64,000 bases of DNA from Atriophallophorus winterbourni. Taxonomy: Eukaryota > Platyhelminthes > Trematoda > Plagiorchiida > Microphallidae. The position numbers and the translations under genes are program-made. Under the pieces are notes generated by a model. It worked only from the letters and a program-made list of their open reading frames with translations, was not told the DNA's origin and searched no databases. Each line of letters begins with the position of its first letter. The stretch's first letter is position 1. Below are positions 62,001 through 62,672 of this stretch, piece after piece. The stretch is from assembly GCA_013407085.1 (NCBI GenBank), contig JACCGJ010000655.1, positions 62,001-126,000 of the forward strand, read 5' to 3'.

Positions 62001-62464
62001 TAGGCTTGTGCTTTCACACACGCGACAAAGCTAATTGCAGCGTTTTCTCTCACGTAGCTGTCTTCCGGTGTGAAAGCAATCTATCGCGATGTTGGCATCG
62101 TACTTTGTCATTTTATTTGCACTCAGAAGCTAGTTAGTATAGTTGCGATTCTAATACATTACACCGTGCTTAACTGAGCGAGCATGAATGCCTCACAATC
62201 TTTTCTACAAATATCGTTTGTTGGTTATGGATACTTTGACTCAGTTCCACCAATGTTTTCTCAGCTCTTCTTGGCCGAGTTGGAAGTTTATCGAGCACGA
62301 CGGAATCAAAATGACAAGCTCAGTCTTCGTGGCGAACCTCTCACCCCGATCCCCCTCATGTTCCGTTTACATCGACTCGTCTTCCTCAGTCTTATCGCGC
62401 TTAGTCTACTGTTGCTTGAGAACTGGATGTCTTTGCTGTTTCGCGTGCAAGTGTTTCTGCGTAG
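18277..62464 (+). CDS. PGAP1: GPI inositol-deacylase PGAP1 (split gene, 3' end beyond window)
   Basis: PGAP1 removes the inositol-linked acyl chain from GPI anchors in the ER membrane before export. Proposed exons: 18277-18417, 18447-18511, 18551-18571, 18607-18748, 18821-18863, 20313-20404, 23648-23744, 24649-24776, 29372-29481, 31405-31471, 33813-34007, (34079-34263), 34414-34472, 35895-35978, 37158-37216, 38398-38471, 44284-44501, 46180-46455, 53598-53748, 55118-55251, 55298-55423, 57756-57992, 58068-58185, 62265-62464. The first ten join to 302 codons without a break. Landmarks: N-terminal membrane segment, NRCAMSYM, LFIPGNRGSFKTVRSM, lipase GHSMG (Ser167), CDHLCILWCRQL, and several hydrophobic C-terminal segments. 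Spacing between motifs equals the human protein to within a few residues. Two internal joins and the last exons are missing. Confidence 0.9.
18447..18511 (+). CDS. PGAP1: PGAP1 exon 2
   Basis: Enters in phase 0 after a 29-nt intron (18418-18446) ending CTCAG; encodes PISLTNSYPNLNGYRLFQYC. Donor G|GTAAGTGAG. Confidence 0.88.
18551..18571 (+). CDS. PGAP1: PGAP1 exon 3 (21-nt microexon)
   Basis: Flanked by introns of 39 and 35 nt; encodes LCRPVK. Supported by frame continuity and splice signals (TTTAG| and G|GTATCT). Confidence 0.72.
18607..18748 (+). CDS. PGAP1: PGAP1 exon 4
   Basis: Encodes GFPVLFIPGNRGSFKTVRSM and DIAHFPFDFFVLDFGE; the P-G-N-x-G-S turn and KxVRS helix are the most conserved N-terminal stretch of PGAP1. 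Donor GAG|GTAATA. Confidence 0.95.
18821..18863 (+). CDS. PGAP1: PGAP1 exon 5
   Basis: ELSSLSGEVIVRHS then one base; donor CAA|GTGAGT. The reading frame stays open past the donor, but the next exon gives the family match, so the GTGAGT donor is preferred. Confidence 0.85.
18864..19856. other. Intron 5, first part: nothing recognised
   Basis: No conserved frame. A 25-bp scrap of family S (GATAGTATCTTAGCTCACGTGC, 19089-19111) is present. Confidence 0.3.
19801..20062 (-). repeat. Family D: RTE-type LINE 3' end
   Basis: Minus-strand 3' end of an RTE-like element: the C-terminus LRERLFLLNQTV of its ORF, then a 3' UTR with CATGGTCGACATCGACCGAAGG and GGCCAACAACA. Copies: 28905-29130, 36365-36560, 38825-39050, 49590-49790, 56868-57066. 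Confidence 0.7.
20313..20404 (+). CDS. PGAP1: PGAP1 exon 6
   Basis: ISIERILSLYENT and PKSVFLVGHSM, ending in phase 0 just before the last Gly of the lipase motif. Acceptor CAACAG|GT, donor ATG|GTAAGC. Confidence 0.93.
20555..20735 (+). repeat. Family S copy leading into a tetranucleotide array
   Basis: Reads GTGCTAAATTGATTGG, GAAACACGCTGCAG, TGTCTAGGCCTGGGC, CTGACAGTATCTTAGCCC and GCTTGTGATTTAATAC, then passes without a gap into the (ATAC)n array. Confidence 0.75.
20736..21255 (+). repeat. (ATAC)n microsatellite, about 520 bp
   Basis: Tetranucleotide repeat with scattered variants (ACAC, GTAC, ATAT). Long frames on the minus strand over it encode only Met-Tyr-Val-Cys repeats and are artefacts. 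Confidence 0.95.
21256..21580 (-). pseudogene. LINE RT C-terminal remnant
   Basis: Minus-strand frame with THHLNSLLARVRRVSLYAFR and RLGLLGDKSTLISHVIFSCI, the region after the RT palm in Jockey/CR1-like elements. Upstream frames contain stops (PRPQICLKRNMSNI). Confidence 0.6.
21695..21815 (-). repeat. Family S copy, minus
   Basis: CACACAAGCCTGATCCAAGC, CATGGGCCAAAATACTGTCAG and CAGGCCTGGACAG. Confidence 0.65.
21977..22282 (-). pseudogene. RTE-type LINE ORF C-terminus
   Basis: Minus-strand frame ending at 21977: FGHVCRMDPSSHTKVAMHW, GKRKRGRPKETWRRTLEREL, HAQGFTVQTATEAA, CATRHGED. This GRPKxTWRR-type tail closes the RT ORF of RTE-like elements. Only the last 90 codons are present. Confidence 0.8.
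22290..22963 (-). pseudogene. LINE D reverse transcriptase fragment
   Basis: Minus-strand: SLCITPIPKTDPGKYRPIAC and FACRKNHSTVDAAALLKDHI, FLDYANAFNSV, then in another frame FEGRFQYTAVDGQ and GVRQGAIQFPFLFSIYISD. RT motifs 1-4 are covered; the copy ends before the FADD box. The right side is cut by the (TATG)n array. Confidence 0.78.
22972..23154 (-). repeat. (CATA)n microsatellite, about 180 bp
   Basis: Reads TATG on plus. It abuts the tail side of the minus-strand family S copy at 23155, mirroring the arrangement at 20735/20736. Confidence 0.93.
23155..23345 (-). repeat. Family S copy, minus
   Basis: GAAATCACAAGTCATCG, GTGGGCTAAGATACTGTCAG, CAGGCCTAGACAGATG, GTGAAACTCC and GATTGCACATCCGTGCAC. 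Confidence 0.75.
23648..23744 (+). CDS. PGAP1: PGAP1 exon 7
   Basis: Starts with the Gly completing GHSMG; GTLTILNLLADPSF and VTTVLSLSGPIRRP follow with exactly the residue count of the human stretch from the lipase motif to QATPH. Acceptor TATCAG|, donor CTG|GTAAGT. Confidence 0.88.
23866..24300 (-). repeat. Two family S copies, minus
   Basis: A diverged copy at 23866-23940 (AGCACGTGGGCCGAGG) and a better one at 24125-24300 (GAAAGTGCCACAGTCAGAG, GGGCCTAGACAGC, AATCAATTAGCACCG). Confidence 0.6.
24649..24776 (+). CDS. PGAP1: PGAP1 exon 8
   Basis: FSPGPKMDQIYERIEKYLLR and LVLISITGGTRDLL; matches the LDRFITDFY ... LSVAGGFRDYQV part of PGAP1. Acceptor TTTCAG|, donor TTG|GTAAGT. Confidence 0.9.
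24800..25169. other. Intron 8, first part: nothing recognised
   Basis: No frame or repeat could be assigned. Confidence 0.3.
25170..25385 (-). repeat. Family S copy, minus, nearly complete
   Basis: GAAAGCACAAGCCTGATC, CGCACAGTCAGCGACTGCACG, GAGACTCTAGCG, GGCCAATCAATTTAG. A B-box-like GGTCGAATCTCG at 25422-25433 follows in unrelated DNA. Confidence 0.72.
25760..28180 (+). mobile_element. LINE G (RTE-like), 5'-truncated, with (AT)n tail
   Basis: Plus-strand element: end of APE endonuclease (NHALVCATVNF at 25806), linker (25803-26447), RT (26468-27490), C-terminal domain (27500-28030), then a 3' end with TCGTGCATTGCCGGGTGGCAC and an (AT)n tail at 28158-28180. Frameshifts lie near 26440, 27050 and 27190. 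The same linker and endonuclease type recur at 62673-64000. Confidence 0.85.
26455..28033 (+). pseudogene. LINE G reverse transcriptase and C-terminal domain
   Basis: Motifs in order: VREVIRALKRHKSPGPDDLH, STVIPIFKKGARN, HRGISLTPVASKLL, EEQAGFRPGRGC, VAFLDIRAAFDSV, VRQGCPLSPFLFN (next frame, 27055), YADD at 27189-27200 in a third frame, FTYLGSCITAGG (27380), then YGCESWAVRAE, EHRCLRRLARVWW, RWLGHVLR. Catalytic aspartates are present, but three frame changes break the ORF. Confidence 0.88.
28605..28646 (+). ncRNA. Hammerhead-like motif, subfamily 2
   Basis: CTCCAC / CTGATGA / CGGC-CAACA-GCC / AGAAA / ACCGGT / cleavage GTA / TTAGTG. Core intact; stem I is weakened (TTAG instead of GTGG). Confidence 0.6.
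28690..28800 (-). repeat. Family S fragment, minus
   Basis: GTGAGACTCCAGCGTGTTTC, TTTGCACCGTGTTA and TACTGCATGA. Confidence 0.5.
28905..29130 (+). repeat. Family D copy, plus
   Basis: GATTGATCCTCCCGAATCG, ACTGTTTAGTC and CTGAAGGAGGCCAAC match the RTE 3' end described at 19801. Confidence 0.6.
29372..29481 (+). CDS. PGAP1: PGAP1 exon 9
   Basis: VPDVLGFPFPRPKNSLWLP, then HVWASCDHLCIL; equivalent to the TWVSTDHLSIVW block carrying a candidate catalytic acid/His pair (Asp274-His275 in this model). Donor TG|GTAAGT, acceptor TTCACAG|. Confidence 0.92.
29705..29885 (-). repeat. Family S copy, minus
   Basis: GACTGTACGTGGGCTAAG, CAGGCCTAGATAGATATG, GTGAGACTGCAACGTG, CAATCAATTTAGCACGG. Confidence 0.72.
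30498..30565 (-). repeat. Family S fragment, minus
   Basis: CCACAAGACTGATCCACG and AGTCAGAGGCTACGCG. Confidence 0.45.
30940..31255. repeat. Two family S copies in inverted orientation
   Basis: A minus copy (30940-31085) and a plus copy (31060-31255) share the middle GATGTGCAATCGTGCAG, so the 5' ends of both point to each other. The plus copy is complete to GGCTTGTGCTTTCAGAC. Confidence 0.7.
31405..31471 (+). CDS. PGAP1: PGAP1 exon 10
   Basis: Completes ILW and encodes CRQLIHQIHLSLEEFRKHSS, aligned with WCKQLQLTTVRAFFDLI. Acceptor TTGACAG|, donor CTG|GTGCGT. Confidence 0.88.
31817..31858 (-). ncRNA. Hammerhead ribozyme, dispersed copy
   Basis: Minus: CCCTAG / CTGATGA / GTGC-AAACA-GCAT / GAAA / ACCGGT / cleavage GTC / GTAGGG. 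Core intact. Stem I has five pairs (CCCUA/UAGGG) plus a G-G at the core-proximal position; stem II ends in G-U. Confidence 0.7.
32029..32069 (-). ncRNA. Hammerhead motif, core mutated
   Basis: Minus: CCCTAC / TTGATGA / GTGC-AAACA-GCAC / GAAA / ACCGGT / GTC / GTGGTG. The invariant first C of CUGAUGA is U, so activity should be lost. Confidence 0.6.
32100..33480. other. Intron 10, unassigned
   Basis: AT-rich stretch with no coding frame that I can support and no repeat shared with the rest of the window. Confidence 0.3.
33508..33700 (+). repeat. Family S copy, plus, with short CATA tail
   Basis: GGATGTGCAATTGTGCAG, GCACGCTGGAGTCTC, TCATCTGTCTAG, GCGCTTTCATACATACATAC. An internal deletion removes GGCCTGGGC. 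Confidence 0.7.
33813..34007 (+). CDS. PGAP1: PGAP1 exon 11
   Basis: 65 codons, phase 0 both ends: NPEMRLRWFRSRFVTPS aligns with the LSVLYHHFIRHPS segment; the rest (PTIPATVVAH, WMYFTDENHLA) is lineage-specific. Acceptor CTCTAG|, donor TTA|GTGGGT. Confidence 0.75.
34079..34263 (+). CDS. PGAP1: PGAP1 exon 12 (tentative)
   Basis: Begins after a 71-nt intron ending ATTAG; open for 61 codons (LVWALAKDLSSIFKRLQL) up to a possible donor AT|GTTAAT. Phase 2 at the end fits the next exon. Family similarity is weak, and a shorter form ending at TCTC|GTGAGC is possible. Confidence 0.45.
34414..34472 (+). CDS. PGAP1: PGAP1 exon 13 (tentative)
   Basis: HNRFVVALNCDTQRPTVLQ resembles the SWIFACINST ... 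CLQ block. Acceptor CCGTAG|, donor AAG|GTTAAC; phases 2 and 1. Confidence 0.5.
34820..35149. other. Unassigned intron DNA; should contain an unlocated PGAP1 exon
   Basis: Phase arithmetic (1 after 34472, 0 before 35895) demands at least one more exon between 34473 and 35894. I could not identify it. 35790-35855 (66 nt, AG...GT) is a candidate but does not fix the phase. Confidence 0.3.
35150..35275 (+). repeat. Family S copy, plus
   Basis: GGACTCTCACTGCTATTCTC, TATCTAGGCCTGGG and GACGGTATCTTAGCCC. Confidence 0.65.
35895..35978 (+). CDS. PGAP1: PGAP1 exon 14
   Basis: 28 codons, phase 0 both ends: PESGAFVKLGPFFQ and QPQHVLIMLRQ, corresponding to the YPSLSHLVVYVPS strand. Acceptor TTGACAG|, donor CAG|GTAAGT. 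Confidence 0.65.
36365..36560 (-). repeat. Family D copy, minus
   Basis: TTGTTGGCCTCCTTCGGTCG, TGTCCACCATGGATGTACATC and CGGCGTGATCTGCGTTCA. Confidence 0.7.
36825..36915 (-). repeat. Family S fragment, minus
   Basis: AGTCTGATCCATGAAAAGTGC, GATGAGATACTCTCCGG and CCCAGACAGGTATG. Confidence 0.5.
37158..37216 (+). CDS. PGAP1: PGAP1 exon 15
   Basis: YSLSFHTLPANCNSITETT, phase 0 to 2. Acceptor CTTCCAG|, donor AAG|GTAAAT. Placed by phase chain with exons 14 and 16. Confidence 0.55.
37569..37610 (+). ncRNA. Hammerhead motif, dispersed copy
   Basis: CCCTAC / CTGATGA / GTGC-AAACA-ACAC / GAAA / ACCAGT / GTC / GTAGTG. Core intact; stem II loses its loop-closing pair and stem III its palindrome. Confidence 0.65.
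37807..37848 (+). ncRNA. Hammerhead motif with lost stem I
   Basis: CCCTAG / CTGATGA / GTGT-AAACA-GCAC / GAAA / ACCGGT / GTC / GTGTAA. Core and stems II-III are kept; stem I is no longer complementary. Confidence 0.6.
38398..38471 (+). CDS. PGAP1: PGAP1 exon 16
   Basis: Phase 2 in, 1 out; LEIVGCIFAAPNSLLPTAPR. Acceptor ATTTTAG|, donor TTG|GTGAGT. Confidence 0.55.
38665..38760 (+). repeat. tRNA-like sequence with A- and B-box motifs
   Basis: TAGCTAGTTGG (38671-38681) resembles a pol III A box and AGATCGAATCC (38705-38715) a B box; GTCGC and GCGAC flank them as a possible arm. No full cloverleaf, so a tRNA-derived SINE head is more likely than a tRNA gene. Confidence 0.4.
38825..39050 (+). 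repeat. Family D copy, plus
   Basis: CGACGCTGGCGTGCAACTGA, GAGTGCTGACTATCGTTGC, GAGCGATTATTCCTCCCG and GACATCGACCAAAGGAGG. Confidence 0.7.
39198..39632 (-). CDS. Unidentified 144-codon frame
   Basis: Open minus-strand frame with an AG acceptor-like site (TTTCAG|GCGTGG near 39605). It contains TMFAISMAAGWLRRSGS and WNATSPIRAKSNL but no domain I recognise. It may be a chance ORF or an exon of an unknown antisense gene. Confidence 0.2.
   Translation of the reverse strand: MFSTRSLSFQAWMRKNEATVQPTMFAISMAAGWLRRSGSAMVFKKIAWFSRLPNDGMITRWMLRAAWNATSPIRAKSNLTWTWCLWVHGLCVFREVIRNTTLVNVIDRRDTRSFQCIIETVTRVARNKLIVNTLFTHAPTYPLS
39640..40240. other. Unassigned intron DNA
   Basis: No frame or shared repeat recognised. 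Confidence 0.3.
40250..40790 (+). repeat. Family E repeat, copy 1 of tandem pair
   Basis: Complete-looking unit from TCCTCCTGGAGGATAAGTCG to CCGGCTATGACAACCTTTGG. It contains GTCCCCAGCACAACTCGGCG, GGGTTTTCTCCCGAAGCC, CGATCGGGTATCCCGCAAGG and GGAGCATTTTATAAACAGTG. Confidence 0.8.
40791..41205 (+). repeat. Family E repeat, copy 2, cut by family S
   Basis: Starts again at GAGGATGAGTCGGCTTCAATG directly after copy 1 and stops at CACTCGTGCAGGCCAG, where a family S copy is inserted. The remainder of the unit resumes at 41438 (GTGCAGGCCAGAAGCTGG). Confidence 0.8.
41212..41440 (-). repeat. Family S copy, minus, near complete, inserted in family E
   Basis: Reads GTGAAAGCACAAGCCTGATC, CAGTCAGAGACTGCACGTGG, GGTTGCCCAGGCCGAGACAG, GAGACTCCAGCGTGTTTC, GGCCAATCAATTTAGCACGG, TGTACATCCGTGC. 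Best reference copy for the family. Confidence 0.82.
41438..41520 (+). repeat. Family E repeat, rest of copy 2
   Basis: CAGGCCAGAAGCTGGAC, TTGTCAGAGGCTATTG and GGAGCATTTTATAAACAGTG. Confidence 0.75.
41843..42480 (-). pseudogene. LINE E endonuclease
   Basis: Minus-strand APE endonuclease: RCLYTNAQSLLNELAELTEI, DIIAITETGYSS, GGGVALYYHKRL and IILIMSDLNLPTHY. The core residues (N, E, and the SDLNL version of GDFN) are visible. The copy stops at 41843 before the end of the domain. Confidence 0.82.
42767..44071 (-). pseudogene. LINE E ORF1 with PHD-like finger
   Basis: Three minus frames upstream of LINE E endonuclease. 43908-43579 has GLHVVCQKAVSPNASSVTC and YACLSKVNAKC, a Cys-rich PHD-like finger; 43521-43150 is a coiled-coil-like segment (NEIETRLKGLESSIQKLNEL); 43090-42767 has NLRSIVLLGVAED, an RRM-like strand. 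The layout fits CR1-type ORF1; frames are broken. Confidence 0.65.
44284..44501 (+). CDS. PGAP1: PGAP1 exon 17
   Basis: 72 full codons, phase 1 in, 0 out: VSKQLFIQTLNCSESLHKEY and KVVLLSSNQLLHSFFVVLH. Corresponds to the FKINVVSKCS ... SLKLHIAQ beta-rich lumenal part. Acceptor TTTGCAG|, donor CGG|GTATGT. Confidence 0.65.
44740..44862 (-). pseudogene. LINE RT scrap
   Basis: Minus: LKIMNSIVLDRMKKKPSMKD and NQFAYRKQHSTSK, RT motif 2 region of a Jockey/CR1-like element. Confidence 0.5.
44863..45310 (-). repeat. Family E repeat, minus
   Basis: CATAGCCGGGGGTGGCAC, CACTGTTTATAAAATGCTCC, CTTCTGGCCTGCACGAGTGG and ACCCGATCGCGGGAAAGG. It lies between the antisense gene's polyadenylation signal and PGAP1 exon 17. 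Confidence 0.78.
45357..45362 (-). terminator. Polyadenylation signal AATAAA of the antisense gene
   Basis: AATAAA on the minus strand, 64 bp downstream of the proposed stop codon. Confidence 0.45.
45426..46022 (-). CDS. Candidate three-exon gene on the opposite strand, unknown product
   Basis: Proposed minus exons: 46022-45927 (ATG, 32 codons), 45752-45567 (62 codons) and 45512-45426 (28 codons plus TGA), 122 residues in total. All junctions are phase 0: donors CAG|GTAAAC and CAG|GTATAG, acceptors ATTCAG| and CATAG|. AATAAA stands at 45362-45357, 64 bp after the stop. Exon 2 reads YYTSLHRSDLNRIVRNTEI and SVGELCKAIFEKTFHGF. I recognise no family. It lies inside the PGAP1 intron between exons 17 and 18. 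A chance series of frames is possible, but signals, phases and poly(A) site agree. Confidence 0.5.
46180..46455 (+). CDS. PGAP1: PGAP1 exon 18
   Basis: 92 codons, phase 0: FSLVVDTFNS, FLGHSSVVQFHRTAGATNS and PVFYRLQLKSSQFA. Acceptor TACGCAG|, possible donor GCA|GTATAA. Part of the lumenal domain; the end is uncertain because the next placed exon needs phase 2. Confidence 0.5.
46483..46712 (+). repeat. Family S copy, plus, near complete
   Basis: GTGCAATCATGCAG, CACCGTGCTAAATTGATTGG, TGTCTAGGCCTGGGC, GCGGCACTTTGTCTGAATC, TTGTGCTTTCATACCATAC. Confidence 0.82.
46850..48200. other. Unassigned intron DNA
   Basis: Several short plus frames (for instance 47278-47511) show no family match. Holds nothing I can support beyond a family D scrap at 48005-48070. 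Confidence 0.3.
48882..48956 (+). repeat. Short family S insertion in RT ORF
   Basis: CTGACAGTATCTTAGCCCAC to GGCTTGTGCTTTCATAC, flanked by TGCTCCCA on both sides, which looks like a target duplication. Confidence 0.78.
49152..49233 (+). repeat. Second short family S insertion in RT ORF
   Basis: Starts at the same base of family S as the copy at 48882 and is preceded by the same GCTCCCAC. Ends GCTCTCATACC. Confidence 0.75.
49985..50050 (+). other. tRNA-like scrap
   Basis: TGGCTCAGCCG (49992-50002) is A-box-like and GTGCCGAATCCG (50034-50045) weakly B-box-like. No cloverleaf could be drawn. Confidence 0.25.
50271..50312 (+). ncRNA. Hammerhead ribozyme, subfamily 2
   Basis: CTCCAC / CTGATGA / TGGC-AAACA-GCGA / GAAA / ACCGGT / cleavage GTA / GTGGTG. 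Core intact, stem I CCAC/GUGG; stem II is imperfect. Confidence 0.68.
50735..50880 (+). pseudogene. RTE-type LINE ORF C-terminal scrap
   Basis: SIRPLGEGPKDPNSEWLF and NMAQNGAQWRS, the last residues of RTE-like ORFs, followed by GATGTTGACGTCTCC as a 3' UTR start. Confidence 0.55.
50940..51155 (+). repeat. RTE 3' UTR copy with (GAT)n tail
   Basis: GTCGCTCTAC, GTTTGATTCGAGA, AGTTAAGCACTTGGTACTTGC and GATGATGATAATGATGAG. A second copy stands at 51885-52080. Confidence 0.5.
51160..51880. other. Unassigned intron DNA
   Basis: No supported frame or repeat. Confidence 0.3.
51885..52080 (+). repeat. RTE 3' UTR, second copy
   Basis: GTCGCTCTACTGGTTCAAG, GTTTCGTTCGAGG, AGTTAAGCATTCGCTACTTGC and GATGATGATC repeat the landmarks of 50940-51155. 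Confidence 0.5.
52226..52262 (-). ncRNA. Hammerhead remnant
   Basis: Minus: CCTAC / CTAATGA / GTGC-AAACA-GCAC / AAAA / CCGT. Two invariant core bases are changed (G to A in CUGAUGA, G to A in GAAA), so it is dead. The stem II hairpin is perfect. Confidence 0.5.
52783..52905 (+). repeat. Family S copy, plus
   Basis: CATATCTGTCTAGGCCTCGG, CTGACAGTATCTTAGCCC, GGCTTGTGCTTTCAAAC and a CATACATAC tail. Confidence 0.78.
53070..53185 (+). repeat. Family S copy, plus
   Basis: TTTCCCCCGCATATCTGTC, AGGCCTGGGCAACC, TTGCCTGTATCAGGCTTGTG. Confidence 0.78.
53487..53520 (+). ncRNA. Hammerhead remnant, subfamily 2, deleted
   Basis: CTCCAC / CGGATGA / CGGC-AAACA-GC, then the GAAACCGGT part is missing before AGTGGGG. 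Confidence 0.45.
53598..53748 (+). CDS. PGAP1: PGAP1 exon (lumenal domain end)
   Basis: One base plus 50 codons: VIDLDVPDWSFND and NPFCTYDVSVHYSVFAWIGK, matching the DCRYEVTVKTSFSQILGQ segment just before the membrane part. Acceptor TGACAG|, donor AAG|GTAAGT. Confidence 0.75.
54285..54370 (+). repeat. Family S fragment, plus
   Basis: GCATGGACACCCTGACGG, GCACAGTAACTGTGTGGCAC and GAGGCTTATGATTGC. Confidence 0.45.
54945..54986 (+). ncRNA. Hammerhead ribozyme, subfamily 2 reference
   Basis: CTCCAC / CTGATGA / CGGC-AAACA-GCC / AGAAA / ACCGGT / cleavage GTA / GTGGTG. Stem I CCAC/GUGG, stem II GGC/GCC, palindromic stem III. All invariant residues are present. Confidence 0.75.
55118..55251 (+). CDS. 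PGAP1: PGAP1 exon, first C-terminal membrane part (tentative end)
   Basis: LLRLHWPHLSGMFCLHLLIQ and IAHTLHSASFRDAGS; the L-x-R-x-H-x-P start of the membrane region fits PGAP1. Acceptor CATCCAG| in phase 0. A phase-2 end is required, met by TC|GTTACA (55221) or TC|GTTAAA (55251). Confidence 0.55.
55298..55423 (+). CDS. PGAP1: PGAP1 exon, membrane segment
   Basis: CCIQQLAKFMFALGLQN and CYVLVAILAS, hydrophobic, phase 2 to 2. Acceptor CCTCCAG|, donor TTC|GTAAGT. Confidence 0.6.
55430..56214. other. Unassigned intron DNA
   Basis: A plus frame over 55637-55927 is open but shows no PGAP1 similarity and no splice need. Otherwise nothing recognised. Confidence 0.3.
56215..56272 (-). repeat. Family S fragment, minus
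   Basis: GTGAAAGCACTAGCCTGATC and GTACAGTCAGAGACTGCA. Confidence 0.6.
56868..57066 (+). repeat. Family D copy, plus
   Basis: GCTGAACGCAGATCACGCCG, GGAGAGATTGTTCCTCCC and CATCGACCGACGGAGGCC. Confidence 0.72.
57121..57162 (+). ncRNA. Hammerhead motif, subfamily 2, stem III changed
   Basis: CTCCAC / CTGATGA / CGGC-AAACA-GCC / AGAAA / CCCTTA / TTGGTG. Core bases intact, but stem III is no longer self-complementary. Confidence 0.55.
57756..57992 (+). CDS. PGAP1: PGAP1 exon, two membrane segments
   Basis: HWLIVHKSGHAGTRLVNS, then DSLIPLFVFPILVLLASFLM and DLLVVVIQLVSALLVRLL, two strongly hydrophobic helices. Phase 2 to 2; acceptor TCGATAG|, donor CAA|GTGAGT; 75-nt intron to the next exon. Confidence 0.75.
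58068..58185 (+). CDS. PGAP1: PGAP1 exon, two further membrane segments
   Basis: SAKHIAILCISLSGMFVSEA and FCVLSLGLLVLFN, phase 2 to 0; aligns with the [20 protein letters not shown] region. Acceptor CTTGTAG|, donor AAC|GTGAGT. Confidence 0.8.
58190..58750. other. Intron DNA with one decayed hammerhead
   Basis: 58199-58387 has an open plus frame (FAKAHDILRRLFFQYFEVL) but the wrong phase after the previous exon. At 58562-58604 (minus) lies a remnant CGATGA-CGGC-GAA-CCGCC-AGAAA-CCGGT. Confidence 0.4.
58753..59045 (-). repeat. LINE 3' tail fused to an endonuclease end
   Basis: 58753-58880 is the (TTCAG)n tail plus 3' UTR block; 58905-59045 is the endonuclease end (VLSSHERDIYGIKYLS, GKSDHAVILLDW). 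RT and everything between are deleted. Confidence 0.65.
59090..59885 (-). pseudogene. LINE ORF tail and APE endonuclease
   Basis: Minus-strand frame from KTPIKGINLSHHKMFKS to VLYTNACSIRNKWGEL, DIIAISESWLKPDDH, GGGVAIMINEDL, LACAYRSPTASS and LIVGDFNLPGIDWRTE. The N, E, YRSP and GDFN endonuclease boxes are all intact over 263 open codons; the copy is truncated before the SDH box. Confidence 0.85.
60058..60180 (-). repeat. (TTCAG)n tail and 3' UTR of LINE
   Basis: AGTTCAGTTCAGTTCAG, TTTGCACAGGACTG, CCAGATTTCTTTCGGTGG and CAGAAGAGCGTCCACCAC, as at 58753 and 3981. Confidence 0.65.
60285..60945 (-). pseudogene. LINE RT C-terminal region
   Basis: Minus: LPKVRDLGIE-type palm end (60900), then RPHLEYCIQVWSPHFEKDIA, LEGVQRLAIRMTVGQSGRSY, LFSLKRRRLRGDLIKTFRI and VVNYWNRLPKEV. 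Same family as LINE A. 149 codons open to 60285; sequence further upstream is in another frame. Confidence 0.82.
61000..61640. other. Unassigned intron DNA with a hammerhead-repeat scrap
   Basis: 61310-61345 (CCACGGTTTCAAGGCTCACC, GACGAAGGCCAAAAG) is a deleted subfamily 2 hammerhead repeat. Otherwise nothing recognised. Confidence 0.35.
61645..61780 (+). repeat. Family S copy, plus
   Basis: GTGGAAACACTCCAGACTC, TATCTGTCTAGGCGTGG, GATGGTATCTTAACCC and GGGCTTGTGATTTTG. Confidence 0.65.
61920..62020 (+). repeat. Family S copy, plus
   Basis: CTGTCTAGGTCTGGGCAACC, TGACAGTATCTTAGCCC, TTGCCTGGATTAGGC and TGTGCTTTCACAC. Confidence 0.78.
62265..62464 (+). CDS. PGAP1: PGAP1 exon, penultimate membrane part
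   Basis: LFLAELEVYRARRNQND, then FRLHRLVFLSLIALSLLLLE and SLLFRVQVFLR; aligns with [20 protein letters not shown] ... LKNLRYYF. Acceptor TTCTCAG| in phase 0 (TTTGACTCAG| at 62244 is an alternative), donor TAG|GTGAGT in phase 2. More exons must lie right of the window. Confidence 0.75.
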
Positions 62465-62672
62465 GTGAGTTGGTCCATATGGTGATTTCCTGAGTGATTG
62501 CTATCTGATACGTCGAATAGTTGCGCATTGACAAGCATATTGTTTATTTTCTACTAATGTTAAAACTTCGTTTTTGGCAAGATCGATTATTTACGTAAGC
62601 CTTTCTCCTCATGATTTTATTCAAAGCTATCGACAAGTGATGGATATTGGCTATTAAGCGATTGTAACACGC